DNA of 51,113 bases from Cytophagales bacterium (GCA_013298865.1 JAAFJL010000013.1:1-51113), one strand, 5' to 3'; counted from the first letter of the stretch, positions 6,684 to 16,227 are shown. Program-made: numbers and translations. The notes: generated by a model not told the origin, from the letters alone.

Positions 6684-7238
6684 CTACCCAAACAAATCAG
6701 TAATTTCAATAATCCCTTTTTTACGACTATAATTACGGGCAGAACTATATAAATATTCTTCTGGGTACTCCACAATCCCCATTCTAACTGGATTATCGTG
6801 AATATAGTCTAATTTCTGATGGATAAAATCTGCCGTGAGACACTCCTTTGCATGATTACCTGGTTGCCAAAACTGATAATGCTCATGGCTACTTTTGAAT
6901 TTAGCATTCCATTCAAACTTATGCAAGAGCCATTCTTTTCTACTTTCTGGCTCTGTTTGAACTGCCTTGATGATATTATTTGCAGTAAATCGCTTAAAAT
7001 CTCGGATAATATCACCTAATTTTTCCCTTTCTTCTGCCTGAACCAATAAATGTAAGTGATTGGTCATCAGCACCCAACCATAAACAATCAAACCTTTTTT
7101 TTCTTGGCAAAATTTTAAAGAATCTGCAATAATGTCTTTGTAAACTGGTCTTGTAAAAACATCAACCCAATCCACAACTGTCATTGTAAGAAAATACGTT
7201 TCTTCAGGGTTTTTTATAAAATATTTAGTGGATGCCAT
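6684..7238 (-). CDS. REP-associated tyrosine transposase (RAYT, Y1/HUH family)
   Basis: This 184-residue protein carries the HUH signature MTNHLHLLVQ (two histidines flanking a hydrophobic residue) near residue 60. The likely catalytic tyrosine is in QKLDYIHDNPVRMGI near residue 144, and the N-terminus YFLTMTVVDWVDVF is typical of the family. RAYTs are single-strand-specific domesticated transposases that bind and cleave REP hairpins. Inverted REP-like units lie just downstream (6589-6681) and a four-unit array just upstream (7253-7540), which strongly supports the assignment. The length is complete and the motifs are intact. Confidence 0.93.
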   Translation of the reverse strand: MASTKYFIKNPEETYFLTMTVVDWVDVFTRPVYKDIIADSLKFCQEKKGLIVYGWVLMTNHLHLLVQAEEREKLGDIIRDFKRFTANNIIKAVQTEPESRKEWLLHKFEWNAKFKSSHEHYQFWQPGNHAKECLTADFIHQKLDYIHDNPVRMGIVEYPEEYLYSSARNYSRKKGIIEITDLFG

Positions 7239-7252
7239 TTTATTTGTGTTCT

Positions 7253-7540
7253 GCGTCGGAGACGCTATGCCATTGCCCGCCCCAAATTGGAATTTGGTGC
7301 GAGCGGTTATATTATTTTATTTGTGTTCTGGGTCAGAGACGCTGTGCCACTGCCCGCTCCAAATTTGGAATTTGGTGCGAGCGGTTATATTATTTTATTT
7401 GTGTTCTGCATCAGAGACGCTATGCCACTGCACGCCCCAAATTGGAACTTGGTGCGAGCGGTTATATTATTTTATTTGTATTCTACGTCGGAGACGCTGT
7501 GCCATTGCCTGCCCCAAATGTTGGAATTTGGTGCGAGCAG
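7253..7540 (+). repeat. REP-like array, four direct units with ~77-bp period
   Basis: Units lie at about 7253-7306, 7330-7384, 7408-7461 and 7485-7540. Each begins with the palindrome GCGTCnnnGACGC (variants GGTC, GCATC and ACGTC), has the CCAAATT-AATTTGG palindrome and ends GTGCGAGCGG. The linkers are also nearly identical (TTATATTATTTTATTTGTGTT). Several long open frames cross the array, but they only translate the repeat. This accounts for the gene-free stretch 7239-7622. Confidence 0.93.
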
Positions 7541-7622
7541 TTATAAAATTCAACTCTACAAATTTGCAAAATCTATCTCATACCCACATACCGCCAAACG
7601 CCCAAACAATAGCGTTTTTGGT

Positions 7623-8483
7623 TCACCTTCCAAAATTGGGCGTAAAACCGTATTTTTCTTTGAATGCTTTGATAAAATGGGAGACACTCTCGTAACCAAT
7701 TTCCATACTGATTTCGGAGATGTTCTTTGAAGAATTTTCGAGTAATAAACGGGCGTGTTCCAATCGTTTATTTTTGAGCCAAAGGGCTGGAGTTGTATTG
7801 AAATCTTTCTGAAAATCTCGCTTAAAACCTGACAAACTTCGTCCTGAAATTCGAGATAATTCACTCATTGACAGTGGTTTAAGATAATAGCTATTCATCA
7901 GAAACTCTAAATCTGCTTTTTCTCCTTTGTAAAGTCCATAAAGTAAATTTCGTAGCTGGTTTGAGGTGTCTATTTCTAATAAATGTAGTAAAAGTTCTTG
8001 TAGTTTTAGGTGTAAAAAATGGTCGAGATATTGTGTTTTTAGTCCAAAATATGGAAAAATTGATTCCGTAAATTTGTTTAGACTTTCGGTTATTTCCAGA
8101 ATCAATAAAGGTGGAACAACTTGCGGATTTGGGTTCTCTGCTAATTTTTCTTGCACAAAAATCTCTAAATGTCCACCTACAAATTCCTTCAATAATTTCT
8201 CATTAAAGAAAAAAACGAGGCTTCGATACTCTTTATTGATTGCCTCTTGCATGATATAATATCCACGCCTGATGAAAACAATGTTGCCTTTTTTTACATG
8301 AATTTCTTGCTCTGGAGTAACGAATTTTTTCTCTCCTTCCAAGACAAAAATCAGGGCGTGTTCTTCAAAAAATACCTCATTCTTGAGCGGAGGGTCTTGG
8401 TTTCGGTAAGCCACAAAGGTCATGTCTTCAATCTTTAAAGACTGAAATTCGCCTGCATGAATGAGAGAAGGGACACGAATCAT
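7623..8483 (-). CDS. AraC family transcriptional regulator
   Basis: This 286-residue protein has an N-terminal cupin-like sensing region (for example ALIFVLEGEKKFVTPEQE near residue 45 and KKGNIVFIRRGYY). The C-terminal double helix-turn-helix has MSELSRISGRSLSGFKRDF and the signature ISEISMEIGYESVSHFIKAF (about residues 248-275). The ligand cannot be told. It lies between the REP array and a divergent-function histidine kinase gene on the same strand, with 23 bases to the kinase stop. The targets are unknown. The ATG at 8483 is the first in frame. Confidence 0.93.
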   Translation of the reverse strand: MIRVPSLIHAGEFQSLKIEDMTFVAYRNQDPPLKNEVFFEEHALIFVLEGEKKFVTPEQEIHVKKGNIVFIRRGYYIMQEAINKEYRSLVFFFNEKLLKEFVGGHLEIFVQEKLAENPNPQVVPPLLILEITESLNKFTESIFPYFGLKTQYLDHFLHLKLQELLLHLLEIDTSNQLRNLLYGLYKGEKADLEFLMNSYYLKPLSMSELSRISGRSLSGFKRDFQKDFNTTPALWLKNKRLEHARLLLENSSKNISEISMEIGYESVSHFIKAFKEKYGFTPNFGR

Positions 8484-8506
8484 GTTACAATTAATCTATT
8501 TTTTTC

Positions 8507-10447
8507 TTACAAAGGTATCAAAACAGCGACTTCTGTTCCCGAATCTTTTGCGGTTTTCAATAAAAATTTTCCTTGTAAAGTTTGTGTCCGTTTTTGCATA
8601 TTTCGTAAACCATAACGCCCTATTTGTTTACTGTTTTTATCGAAACCAATACCGTCGTCACTGATGATGAGAGCTATATGTTCTTCGGTCACTTTAACTA
8701 ATACCGTAATTTGCTTTGCCTCCGCATATTTGACGGCATTATTGATGCCTTCTTGACAAATTCTGAATAGATTTAGGGCTTGCCCAGTTTTCAAAATTTG
8801 TTCGGTATCTCCTTCTGTTTTTACGATAAATTGCGTGGTGTCTTCCAACTGAAAGAACTGATTTACAAGCACTTGGATTTTTTCAACAAAGGTATTTACC
8901 GAAATATTTTCTTGATTGATTACCCAAAGCGTTTCTCGTAAGGTCTGCATGGTATCACGGGCGGAACTCGCAATAGTTTCTAATTGATTTTGCAATTTTG
9001 GAGTATCGGTTTCAGAAGATTTTCTTGCCACAAAATCCAAACTCGAAATCATGTAGGCAATCTGAGAACCAATATTATCATGTAAATCTCGGGCAATTCG
9101 TTCTTTTTCGACCCGTCCTTCGTACATCGCTGAAAGGTACTTTATTTCTTCCGCAGACCGAAGACTTTCTTGGCGTTCTATACCCAATTGAGCTTCATAA
9201 TTTTTGCGTTGTTCATCGTTTAGTTTAACGTACAATTGTTGCTGTTCTACCTGTATTTTTTTGAAACGAATCGCCAATCCAATGCCCAATACTGCTACTT
9301 CAAAAACCGAAGAAGCGTCTGTCAGAAACCATAAATCTGGAGGTAATAATTTGGTCAAAGTTGATAGAGTTGTTACCAGCATTAAGGGTGTAATACCTAT
9401 AATATACAGCCAGGCAGGGCGATAACCTGACTTTGCTGAGACAAATAACATGGTAAACAATAACAAAATACTTCCCATCAGTGGAATGGTATAGAAGTAT
9501 TTTATCAGGAATAGCATGGTCTCTATCGAAGACCCAAAAGCAAAAGTAGGCAGCAAAATCAAAAAAGCTACCAGCGTAATAATGTTAGCTGAATAAAATA
9601 AAAATGGATGATTTTCTTTCGTGAAATTCAGAAAAGACCTTGTGAATTGTAGGTTTAATGTCACAGAAAGAATCGTAAAAAAACCTTTGGACTCAACACC
9701 CGTAAGCAAAGAAGGACCCGTTGGGAAGATTTGATTCAAAAAACCTTCGAGCGTCATTTGGGTTAGCATTAATGAAAATACGTACAAGCCATAGTACAAA
9801 TAAGTATGTTCACGAAGAAAAAAATAGAAGAAAAGGCTAATAATCGAAGCAAAAAATAGACATCCGTACAGTCCGCCCCAAGCTAAAGTTTCGTTTTCCA
9901 TCCATTCACTCAATCTTTGTTCAGCCCAAATTTTCAGTGGCACTTGCAAAACATTGTAGCGATTATACGCCCTAATATAATATTGGTAGGAAGTGTTGGC
10001 TTCGAGAGGTAACTTGAAAACAAAATTACGATAAGCAACTTCTCTTTTAATAGAAGGTTGTCGCCATGTAGTTTTCCAAGATTTAATAATTTCAGGCTTG
10101 GCTGAGGGAGAATTTTTTACCAGAAAACATTGTAGCGAATCTATGAACGGATAATCTATTTCGAGAAAAAAATCTTTATTTACTTCTGAAAAAATATTCA
10201 ACTTCAACCATTGAAAACCATTACCTCTTCCTAAATTATTCCAGAGATTATGGTTATCTTGGAAAATAATCTGATTATTTTCTGCTGAAATAATTTCAGA
10301 AATCTGCTTTTCCCCTGCTTTGTCAACATACAGTTTTGTACCGCCCATCAAAGTCACTTTTTCGGTCTGGGCTGTCAGACGAAAAGTTTTTTGTGAAAAA
10401 GCAGTAATTCCAAAAAGTATAAAAAATAGCAAGAAAATATAACGCAT
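8507..10447 (-). CDS. 7TMR-DISM sensor histidine kinase (HisKA_3 type)
   Basis: This 646-residue membrane kinase has a signal peptide (MRYIFLLFFILFGITAFSQ), an extracytoplasmic jelly-roll-like DISMED2 region (to about residue 180), seven hydrophobic helices (about 185-390) and a coiled coil. The kinase core has ERIARDLHDNIGSQIAYM with the phospho-acceptor His456, then an ATPase domain with N-box FRICQEGINNAVKYA, ISDDGIGFD and GRYGLRNMQKR. The dimerisation type is that of NarX/LiaS kinases, which normally pair with LuxR-type regulators. No such regulator is adjacent; the downstream gene is AraC-type. The signal sensed is unknown, but 7TMR-DISM proteins are thought to bind small ligands. Confidence 0.92.
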   Translation of the reverse strand: MRYIFLLFFILFGITAFSQKTFRLTAQTEKVTLMGGTKLYVDKAGEKQISEIISAENNQIIFQDNHNLWNNLGRGNGFQWLKLNIFSEVNKDFFLEIDYPFIDSLQCFLVKNSPSAKPEIIKSWKTTWRQPSIKREVAYRNFVFKLPLEANTSYQYYIRAYNRYNVLQVPLKIWAEQRLSEWMENETLAWGGLYGCLFFASIISLFFYFFLREHTYLYYGLYVFSLMLTQMTLEGFLNQIFPTGPSLLTGVESKGFFTILSVTLNLQFTRSFLNFTKENHPFLFYSANIITLVAFLILLPTFAFGSSIETMLFLIKYFYTIPLMGSILLLFTMLFVSAKSGYRPAWLYIIGITPLMLVTTLSTLTKLLPPDLWFLTDASSVFEVAVLGIGLAIRFKKIQVEQQQLYVKLNDEQRKNYEAQLGIERQESLRSAEEIKYLSAMYEGRVEKERIARDLHDNIGSQIAYMISSLDFVARKSSETDTPKLQNQLETIASSARDTMQTLRETLWVINQENISVNTFVEKIQVLVNQFFQLEDTTQFIVKTEGDTEQILKTGQALNLFRICQEGINNAVKYAEAKQITVLVKVTEEHIALIISDDGIGFDKNSKQIGRYGLRNMQKRTQTLQGKFLLKTAKDSGTEVAVLIPL

Positions 10448-10592
10448 CAGTGGTGATATTTCGATATTCGATGTAAGTTTTTCGATGTTTGGAGTATGAT
10501 AAAACGCTAAATATCAATTTTTTACTCACAAAATTACAATAATTTTTAGCTTTCATTCCACGATTTAATAAATCATGATACAATAGACTTCA

Positions 10593-11120
10593 ATGAAACA
10601 AAGCATGAACTTCTGTCCACAATGTGGCAATAAATTAACTACCGAAACCAGAGATGGCATTGAAAGAATCCAATGCCCCGACCAACAAGACTGTGGCTAC
10701 GTTTTTTGGAACAATCCTACACCAGTTTTAGCGGCAATAGTTGAACACGAAGGCGAAATTATTTTGGCAAGAAATGTCGCTTGGCCTCCAGAATGGTTTG
10801 CCATTATTACAGGTTTTATGGAAGCTGGCGAAACACCCGAAGCGGGCATTCTTAGAGAAGTAAAAGAAGAACTAAATCTGGAAGGAGAAATTGTGGAATT
10901 GGTGGGGGTTTATGAATTCATGCGGATGAATCAGGTCATCATTGCGTATCATGTACGAGCAACTGGCGAGATTCAGCTTTCCGAGGAACTCATTGATTAT
11001 AAACGAATTAAAGCCGAGGACATCAAACCTTGGCCCATGGGAACTGGACAAGCCGTAAAAGATTGGCAAGCAAAAAGAGGTATTTTTAATGAAACCGTTC
11101 AGTTACCTGGGCGGAGATAA
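10593..11120 (+). CDS. NUDIX hydrolase with N-terminal zinc ribbon
   Basis: This 175-residue protein starts with a zinc-ribbon (CPQCG at residues 8-12, CPDQQDCG ending near 35). The NUDIX box is GFMEAGETPEAGILREVKEE, which fits Gx5Ex7REUxEE, and is followed by LNLEGEI. The ribbon plus NUDIX layout recalls NudC (NADH pyrophosphatase), but the protein is shorter and lacks the usual NudC tail, so the substrate is open. It is transcribed away from the histidine kinase and converges on susD across a shared terminator. A second ATG four codons in is possible. Confidence 0.9.
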   Translation: MKQSMNFCPQCGNKLTTETRDGIERIQCPDQQDCGYVFWNNPTPVLAAIVEHEGEIILARNVAWPPEWFAIITGFMEAGETPEAGILREVKEELNLEGEIVELVGVYEFMRMNQVIIAYHVRATGEIQLSEELIDYKRIKAEDIKPWPMGTGQAVKDWQAKRGIFNETVQLPGRR

Positions 11121-11144
11121 AGATTTGGATTAGTATTTTCAGAA

Positions 11145-11183
11145 CAAAAAAGAGGTCAAACATTTCTGTTTGACCTCTTTTTA
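11145..11183. terminator. Bidirectional rho-independent terminator
   Basis: An A-rich stem AAAAAGAGGTCAAACA pairs with TGTTTGACCTCTTTTT around a short loop. It has A- and T-tracts on either side and serves the convergent NUDIX and susD genes. Confidence 0.85.
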
Positions 11184-11202
11184 TTTTAAATATTTCCTAA
11201 AA

Positions 11203-12906
11203 TTAATACCCAGGATTTTGCTTCAAGGTTGCTGTTCCTTCTTTGGCACTATTCAAGATTTCATTTTGTGGAATTGGGAAATATTCGTGCTTTCCCTTTA
11301 CGAATTTTACTCCTTTCAAATAACTACGTTTGCTTTGCTCAACGTCCAAGTAATCATTCATTACTTTATCGACTACGTTCCAACGAACCAAATCAAAATA
11401 ACGGTGACCTTCCATCGCTAACTCGATACGAGTTTCGAAACGTACAGCTTTTCTGGCTACGTCTTTGTCAGTCCAAGCGGCATCATAAGTGCCAATTTTG
11501 TAATTAGCGGAATTTACTCCAGTACCTGTTTTCACGAAACCGTCTGTATTAGCGGCTCTGGTACGGATTTGATTTATCAGTGTTCTGGCTCTTTCTAAAC
11601 CTCCAATTTCAACTTCACATTCTGCCAACATTAATAATACGTGCGAATAACGAATCATGCGGTAGTTGTTGGTATTGAAACGAGGATTCGCCGTTGTGAA
11701 TTTTCCTACATCACTTCTGTAGGGAACATTTTTCTTTGGTGAAAATGGTCCTGCATAACCTTGGTCACGAATATAAACCGATGAATGCAAACCCCAGTCC
11801 AAGAATTGCACACCTTGACGACCAACAGTCCAGTCCAAACGTGGGTCAACTGTACCTGTGTAGGTAGAAGAATTTAACCCTGGAATGTCAGTTTTATTAA
11901 AATCATCCATCAATGGTAAACCTTTATCGTCTGTTTTGAAGGAGTTCACCAAATTCTGAGATGGCTGAAAAAATCCGCAACAAGTCGTCACTCCACCACC
12001 ATAAGGGTAGTTCAGAGTAGCTCCACGATTTCCATTATTATTAATTGGAGCACCATCATTAATTGAAAACTGCACTTCCAGAATTGACTCCTTATTATTA
12101 TTGGTTTCAGCACGGAAATTATCATGGTATCTTGCCATTAAAGTATATTGACCACTTGCCACGATGGCATCAAACACCGCCTTTGCCTCCGTAAATTTTC
12201 CTTGAAACATATACGTTTTGCCCAATAAAGCTCCTGCTGCCCATTTGGTTGCACGCCCAGGCTCACCTCTCCAAGTTGCAGGAAGGTTGTCATAAGCAAA
12301 CTTTAAATCTTCTGTAATATTGGGCCAAATGTCTTTGTCATTGCTCAATTTTGTTGAAGCTGGATCGGCTGGATTATAAATTTTCTCATCAATATAAGGC
12401 ACCATGTTAAACATTTTCTTTGCCTCGAAATGATAATGTCCTCTCAGAAAACGTGCTTGGGCAGTCGCCTGAGTTTTTTCTAAATCACTCATATCTGCTG
12501 CATTCGGAACGGCTTGTAAAACATCATTAGCTCGAGCCACACCATCATAGACTGCTCTCCATTTTCCACGGAAGTGATTGAGTACAGGCGTATGTACAAA
12601 GGTTTCAATCAAAGATATTTCTGGTTGGTCATTAGAGTCCGACCCTTTATGGGCGTTATCCGAAATTACTTCGCCATAAACCCAGTTATCCGCAGAACCC
12701 TGCCAATCAGAAAATGACGAAACTGCTTGCACGCCGTCCATAAGCGAATACGCACCTACCAATAGTAGATTTACTCCGATTTTATTTTGTAACTGAGCCG
12801 AACTCAACGCTCCGAGTGGCGTTACATCCAAGAATTCATCTTTGCAGGAAGTTGTCGAAAAAACTGCTAAGAGAGCCGTGAGGACAAGTATTTTATATTT
12901 TTTCAT
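11203..12906 (-). CDS. SusD/RagB family nutrient-binding outer-membrane lipoprotein
   Basis: This 567-residue protein has a lipoprotein signal (MKKYKILVLTALLAVFSTTSC, Cys21) and the SusD-type start DEFLDVTPLGALS. TPR-like helices include AQARFLRGHYHFEAKKMF and RYSHVLLMLAECEVEIGG, and the C-terminus RYFDLVRWNVVD...YFPIPQNEIL is typical. SusD caps the SusC channel and binds oligosaccharide or other large nutrients. It lies 60 bases downstream of the SusC gene in a two-gene operon. No glycoside hydrolase is adjacent, so the substrate cannot be inferred, although an esterase is encoded 2.3 kb beyond the SusC start. Confidence 0.95.
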   Translation of the reverse strand: MKKYKILVLTALLAVFSTTSCKDEFLDVTPLGALSSAQLQNKIGVNLLLVGAYSLMDGVQAVSSFSDWQGSADNWVYGEVISDNAHKGSDSNDQPEISLIETFVHTPVLNHFRGKWRAVYDGVARANDVLQAVPNAADMSDLEKTQATAQARFLRGHYHFEAKKMFNMVPYIDEKIYNPADPASTKLSNDKDIWPNITEDLKFAYDNLPATWRGEPGRATKWAAGALLGKTYMFQGKFTEAKAVFDAIVASGQYTLMARYHDNFRAETNNNKESILEVQFSINDGAPINNNGNRGATLNYPYGGGVTTCCGFFQPSQNLVNSFKTDDKGLPLMDDFNKTDIPGLNSSTYTGTVDPRLDWTVGRQGVQFLDWGLHSSVYIRDQGYAGPFSPKKNVPYRSDVGKFTTANPRFNTNNYRMIRYSHVLLMLAECEVEIGGLERARTLINQIRTRAANTDGFVKTGTGVNSANYKIGTYDAAWTDKDVARKAVRFETRIELAMEGHRYFDLVRWNVVDKVMNDYLDVEQSKRSYLKGVKFVKGKHEYFPIPQNEILNSAKEGTATLKQNPGY

Positions 12907-12966
12907 TTTGAAATTTTGTTTAATATTTTTGATAATGTTTAGATTAGCTTTTGCTAAAAGCCATAA

Positions 12967-15900
12967 CTAAAAACCAATTCTAAGCCCAACTAACATCGCA
13001 CGATAAGCTGGATAAATACCTTCGTCAACACCTAATTGGCGGTCTGAACCTGTGCTATAATTACGAAGATTCACCTCTGGGTCAAGTCCTGTATAGCCTG
13101 TAAAAGTTGCTAAATTTTGCCCTTGAACATAAATTGCAGCACTTCCTAAACCAATTTTAGACAATAGATTTTTCTCTAAATTATAGGTCAACTGAATATT
13201 TGTCAGACGGAAATATGTACCATCTTCCAAATAATAAGTTGAAGGTCTTGAGCTAAATTGTTCTTTTATTCCGAAAATCGCTAAAGAAGCATTTGGGTTA
13301 CTCGGAGTCCAAGAACCTTCTAAAGCACGACGGCTTCTATTTCCTGCAAAAGTTGGAAAATCAGTCCAGTAACGCACATAATTGAAGATTTTATTACCAA
13401 AAACACCTTGTCCCATCAAATCCAACTGAAAGCCTTTGTAGGTTAAACCTAAGTTCAGACCCAAAGAAAAATCTGGGTGTGGGCTTCCTATAAATCCAAT
13501 GTCATTGTCGTCAATTTTTCCATCACCGTTGGTGTCTTTGAATTTAAAGAAACCTGCTTTGTTGTAGGCACTTCCAAACTGTGGTAAATATTCAGATGCT
13601 TCTTTGTCCGTCTGGAAAATTCCGTCTATTGTTAAACCATAAAAAGAAGAAAGTGGACGACCTTGTTGTGTGTAAGAAACTGTACCCGTTGGCAAACGCA
13701 AATTAGAGAAACCTGCATAGAGTGTCTTTGGGTCACCGTTTGTTTTCACGACTTCGTTACGGTAGTTTGAATAGTTTACGCCAATAGTGTAGCCAAAATC
13801 TTTACCAGCACGCCCTTCATAGTTGATTCCTAATTCTACTCCTGAATTTAACATTTCTCCAATGTTACGGAACGGTGCGGCTGCAACCCCTTGACTAAAC
13901 TGGATTTCAACTGGAAATAACATATCAGAAGTACGACGGCTAAATACGTCTAATGAAACACTCAATTTATCCTTCAAGAAACGAGCATCCAAACCAAAGT
14001 TAGAAGACGTTGTAGTTTCCCATTTGGCAGTCGCATTGCCGAACTGTGTCAATTCATAGCCTTGCGTTGGCGAAGACACCGAACCTGTTAAGTTATAAAA
14101 TGAGTTTTCTGGAGCTGACCCAAACGTAGAGAAGGCATTGTAGTTACCAATTTCTTGGTTACCCGTTTGTCCCCAACCATATCTCAATTTCAAGAAACTA
14201 ACTGCAGTTAAATCTTTCATAAAACCTTCCTTACTAACTACCCATCCAGCACTTGCCGCAGGGAAATAAGCGGCTCTGAAATCTTTAGCAAAACGAGAAG
14301 AACGGTCACGACGGAGGGTTAAGTCAATCAAATATTTATCATCAAAAACATAGTTTAACTTACCAAATTCAGAGGCTAATTTCCATTCACCTGCACTGTT
14401 AGAATTGGTAATTTCTTTACTACCAGCACTCAAATAACGGTTAGCGAGGTCATCAGAAACAAAGCCAGTTCTACCAGCAGCAAGGTTTTCAAAATAACTA
14501 CCTACTGCTTCCACACCAAGAATTACATTGATTTTATGGCGATTGGCAATCGTTTTATTGTACGTCGCTGTGTTGTACCAAGTATAGGTAAAATCATAGC
14601 TATTATTTGCCGACAATGTATTTGTACCCGCAGCCTCCGCAGATTCTGGGTCATTGGCACGGTAAATTCTTTGATTGAAAGAAGTATAATCTCCCCCGAA
14701 ACTTGTTCTTAAAACTAAATCTTTCATCACGTCAACTTCTGCATAGACATTTCCCAAAAGTCGGATTTCTTTACCTTTATTGTCTTTGTTACGGTAAAGT
14801 TCTGCAATCGGATTCCTGGAGTTACTTAAAGCAGGGTCACCAGCTGTTCCTGCAAAATATCCTTTGATGTCATACACAGGAATGTACGGTTGCATTCTAT
14901 ACGCAAAAGAAACGGGGTTACTTTCGCTCTGGTTTCCGTTGGCTTGCCCGACACGCTCGCCATAGGCAACTTGAATATTTTCACCGATACGAATCTTTTT
15001 AGAAACACTAAACTCCGTGTTTGCCCGAACAGAATAACGTTTAAAACTGGTATATTTCATGATACCACTTTGGTCAAAATAGCCCATTGAAATCGCATAC
15101 CGAGAACTCTCACTCGCTCCAGAAACTCCAATATTATGATTCTGAATAGCAGCAGGGTCAAAGATTTCGTCTAACCAATCGGTTCCTTTTCCAGATTTTA
15201 CAACTTGTGTAATTAAATAACGGTTGTTATAATTGTACAAACTTGGGTCTGCCGCAGGGTTACCATTCATGATTCGTCCTACTGGCAAAGCATAAAAATC
15301 TGGGTAAGTTGGCGTAGCAGTTTGTCCACCAAAAAATGCCACATTGGGCAAGGTAGGATTTGCTGGTAAAGCACCATTGACCATTGCAGTTTCGTTGGCA
15401 ACTCTTGTTCTACCATCCCAATATAGCTTCAGATACTCATCCGAATTCAACAAATCCAATGTTCTCCACGGACTTTGCGAACCCGTATAGCCATCATAAG
15501 TAAACTTTGGTTTTCCGCCTTTTCCTTTCTTAGTGGTAATGATAACTACCCCATTACCAGCACGAGAACCATAAATTGAAGCAGAAGATGCGTCTTTCAG
15601 CACCTGCATTGATTCAATATCATTGGTATTGATTGTACTAAGATTTCCTTTGGTTGGCACGCCATCAATCACGTACAAAGGAGAGTTGTCATTGATTGTA
15701 CCAAAACCTCTGATACGTACCGCAACACCACCCCCTGGACTATTGTCATTTCCAACAGTTACACCCGTGACTTTCCCTTGCATGGCTTGTCCTAAGTTAG
15801 CAGCAGGGACATTAAGCAGTTTTTTCCCGTCCAAAACGGCAACTGCTCCTGTAATATCTCGTTTCGATTGTGTTCCGTAACCCGTTACTACAACTTCGTT

Positions 15901-16227
15901 CAGTGTATTTACGTCTTCTTCGAGCTTAACTTCAATATTAGTCTGTGTACCTACGGAAATTTCTTTTTTGTTGAAACCAACTGAAGAAATTACTAAAACT
16001 GGATTTGCCGACTTTACATTGATTTTAAAATTACCGTTTGCATCGGTCGTTGTACCTGCCGAAGTACCCTTAATAATGATACTTGACCCAGGTACACCCG
16101 AACCATCCGACGCATTCGTGACCTTACCAGTCACCTGTCGGTCTTGTGCCAATGCTGACCAACACAACAATGTTAGCATTATTACCGCAGTGGTCTTACT
16201 AAAAATGTAATGGAGTTGTTTTTTCAT
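12967..16227 (-). CDS. SusC/RagA family TonB-dependent receptor
   Basis: This 1,086-residue outer-membrane transporter has a signal peptide ending SALAQ. A carboxypeptidase-regulatory-like domain (VTGKVTNASDGSGVPGSSI) follows, then a TonB-box-like and plug region (LNEVVVTGYGTQSKRDITGA to YVIDGVP, about residues 108-190). The remainder is a beta-barrel ending YPAYRAMLVGLRIGF with the expected terminal aromatic. It imports a substrate delivered by the SusD partner downstream, powered by TonB-ExbBD. The length and domain order are complete. No anti-sigma/sigma pair regulates it in the immediate neighbourhood. Confidence 0.96.
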   Translation of the reverse strand: MKKQLHYIFSKTTAVIMLTLLCWSALAQDRQVTGKVTNASDGSGVPGSSIIIKGTSAGTTTDANGNFKINVKSANPVLVISSVGFNKKEISVGTQTNIEVKLEEDVNTLNEVVVTGYGTQSKRDITGAVAVLDGKKLLNVPAANLGQAMQGKVTGVTVGNDNSPGGGVAVRIRGFGTINDNSPLYVIDGVPTKGNLSTINTNDIESMQVLKDASSASIYGSRAGNGVVIITTKKGKGGKPKFTYDGYTGSQSPWRTLDLLNSDEYLKLYWDGRTRVANETAMVNGALPANPTLPNVAFFGGQTATPTYPDFYALPVGRIMNGNPAADPSLYNYNNRYLITQVVKSGKGTDWLDEIFDPAAIQNHNIGVSGASESSRYAISMGYFDQSGIMKYTSFKRYSVRANTEFSVSKKIRIGENIQVAYGERVGQANGNQSESNPVSFAYRMQPYIPVYDIKGYFAGTAGDPALSNSRNPIAELYRNKDNKGKEIRLLGNVYAEVDVMKDLVLRTSFGGDYTSFNQRIYRANDPESAEAAGTNTLSANNSYDFTYTWYNTATYNKTIANRHKINVILGVEAVGSYFENLAAGRTGFVSDDLANRYLSAGSKEITNSNSAGEWKLASEFGKLNYVFDDKYLIDLTLRRDRSSRFAKDFRAAYFPAASAGWVVSKEGFMKDLTAVSFLKLRYGWGQTGNQEIGNYNAFSTFGSAPENSFYNLTGSVSSPTQGYELTQFGNATAKWETTTSSNFGLDARFLKDKLSVSLDVFSRRTSDMLFPVEIQFSQGVAAAPFRNIGEMLNSGVELGINYEGRAGKDFGYTIGVNYSNYRNEVVKTNGDPKTLYAGFSNLRLPTGTVSYTQQGRPLSSFYGLTIDGIFQTDKEASEYLPQFGSAYNKAGFFKFKDTNGDGKIDDNDIGFIGSPHPDFSLGLNLGLTYKGFQLDLMGQGVFGNKIFNYVRYWTDFPTFAGNRSRRALEGSWTPSNPNASLAIFGIKEQFSSRPSTYYLEDGTYFRLTNIQLTYNLEKNLLSKIGLGSAAIYVQGQNLATFTGYTGLDPEVNLRNYSTGSDRQLGVDEGIYPAYRAMLVGLRIGF

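Noticed and set aside
5546..7238. Complete toxin-antitoxin or defence operon formed by DUF4062 and RAYT
   Set aside because: REP units separate the two genes and no additional effector or sensor gene is present; only the association with repeats can be supported.
7253..7540. Possible CRISPR array (four repeats of 54 bp with ~23-bp spacers)
   Set aside because: The linkers are nearly identical to each other, the repeats are too long and variable, and there are no cas genes. RAYT-associated REP units explain it better.
7228..7730. Three overlapping open frames of 104-155 codons on the plus strand, with repeated LCHCPxQIG-type peptides
   Set aside because: They only translate the REP-like array. 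The peptides repeat with the DNA period in all frames, and no start signal or protein family fits.
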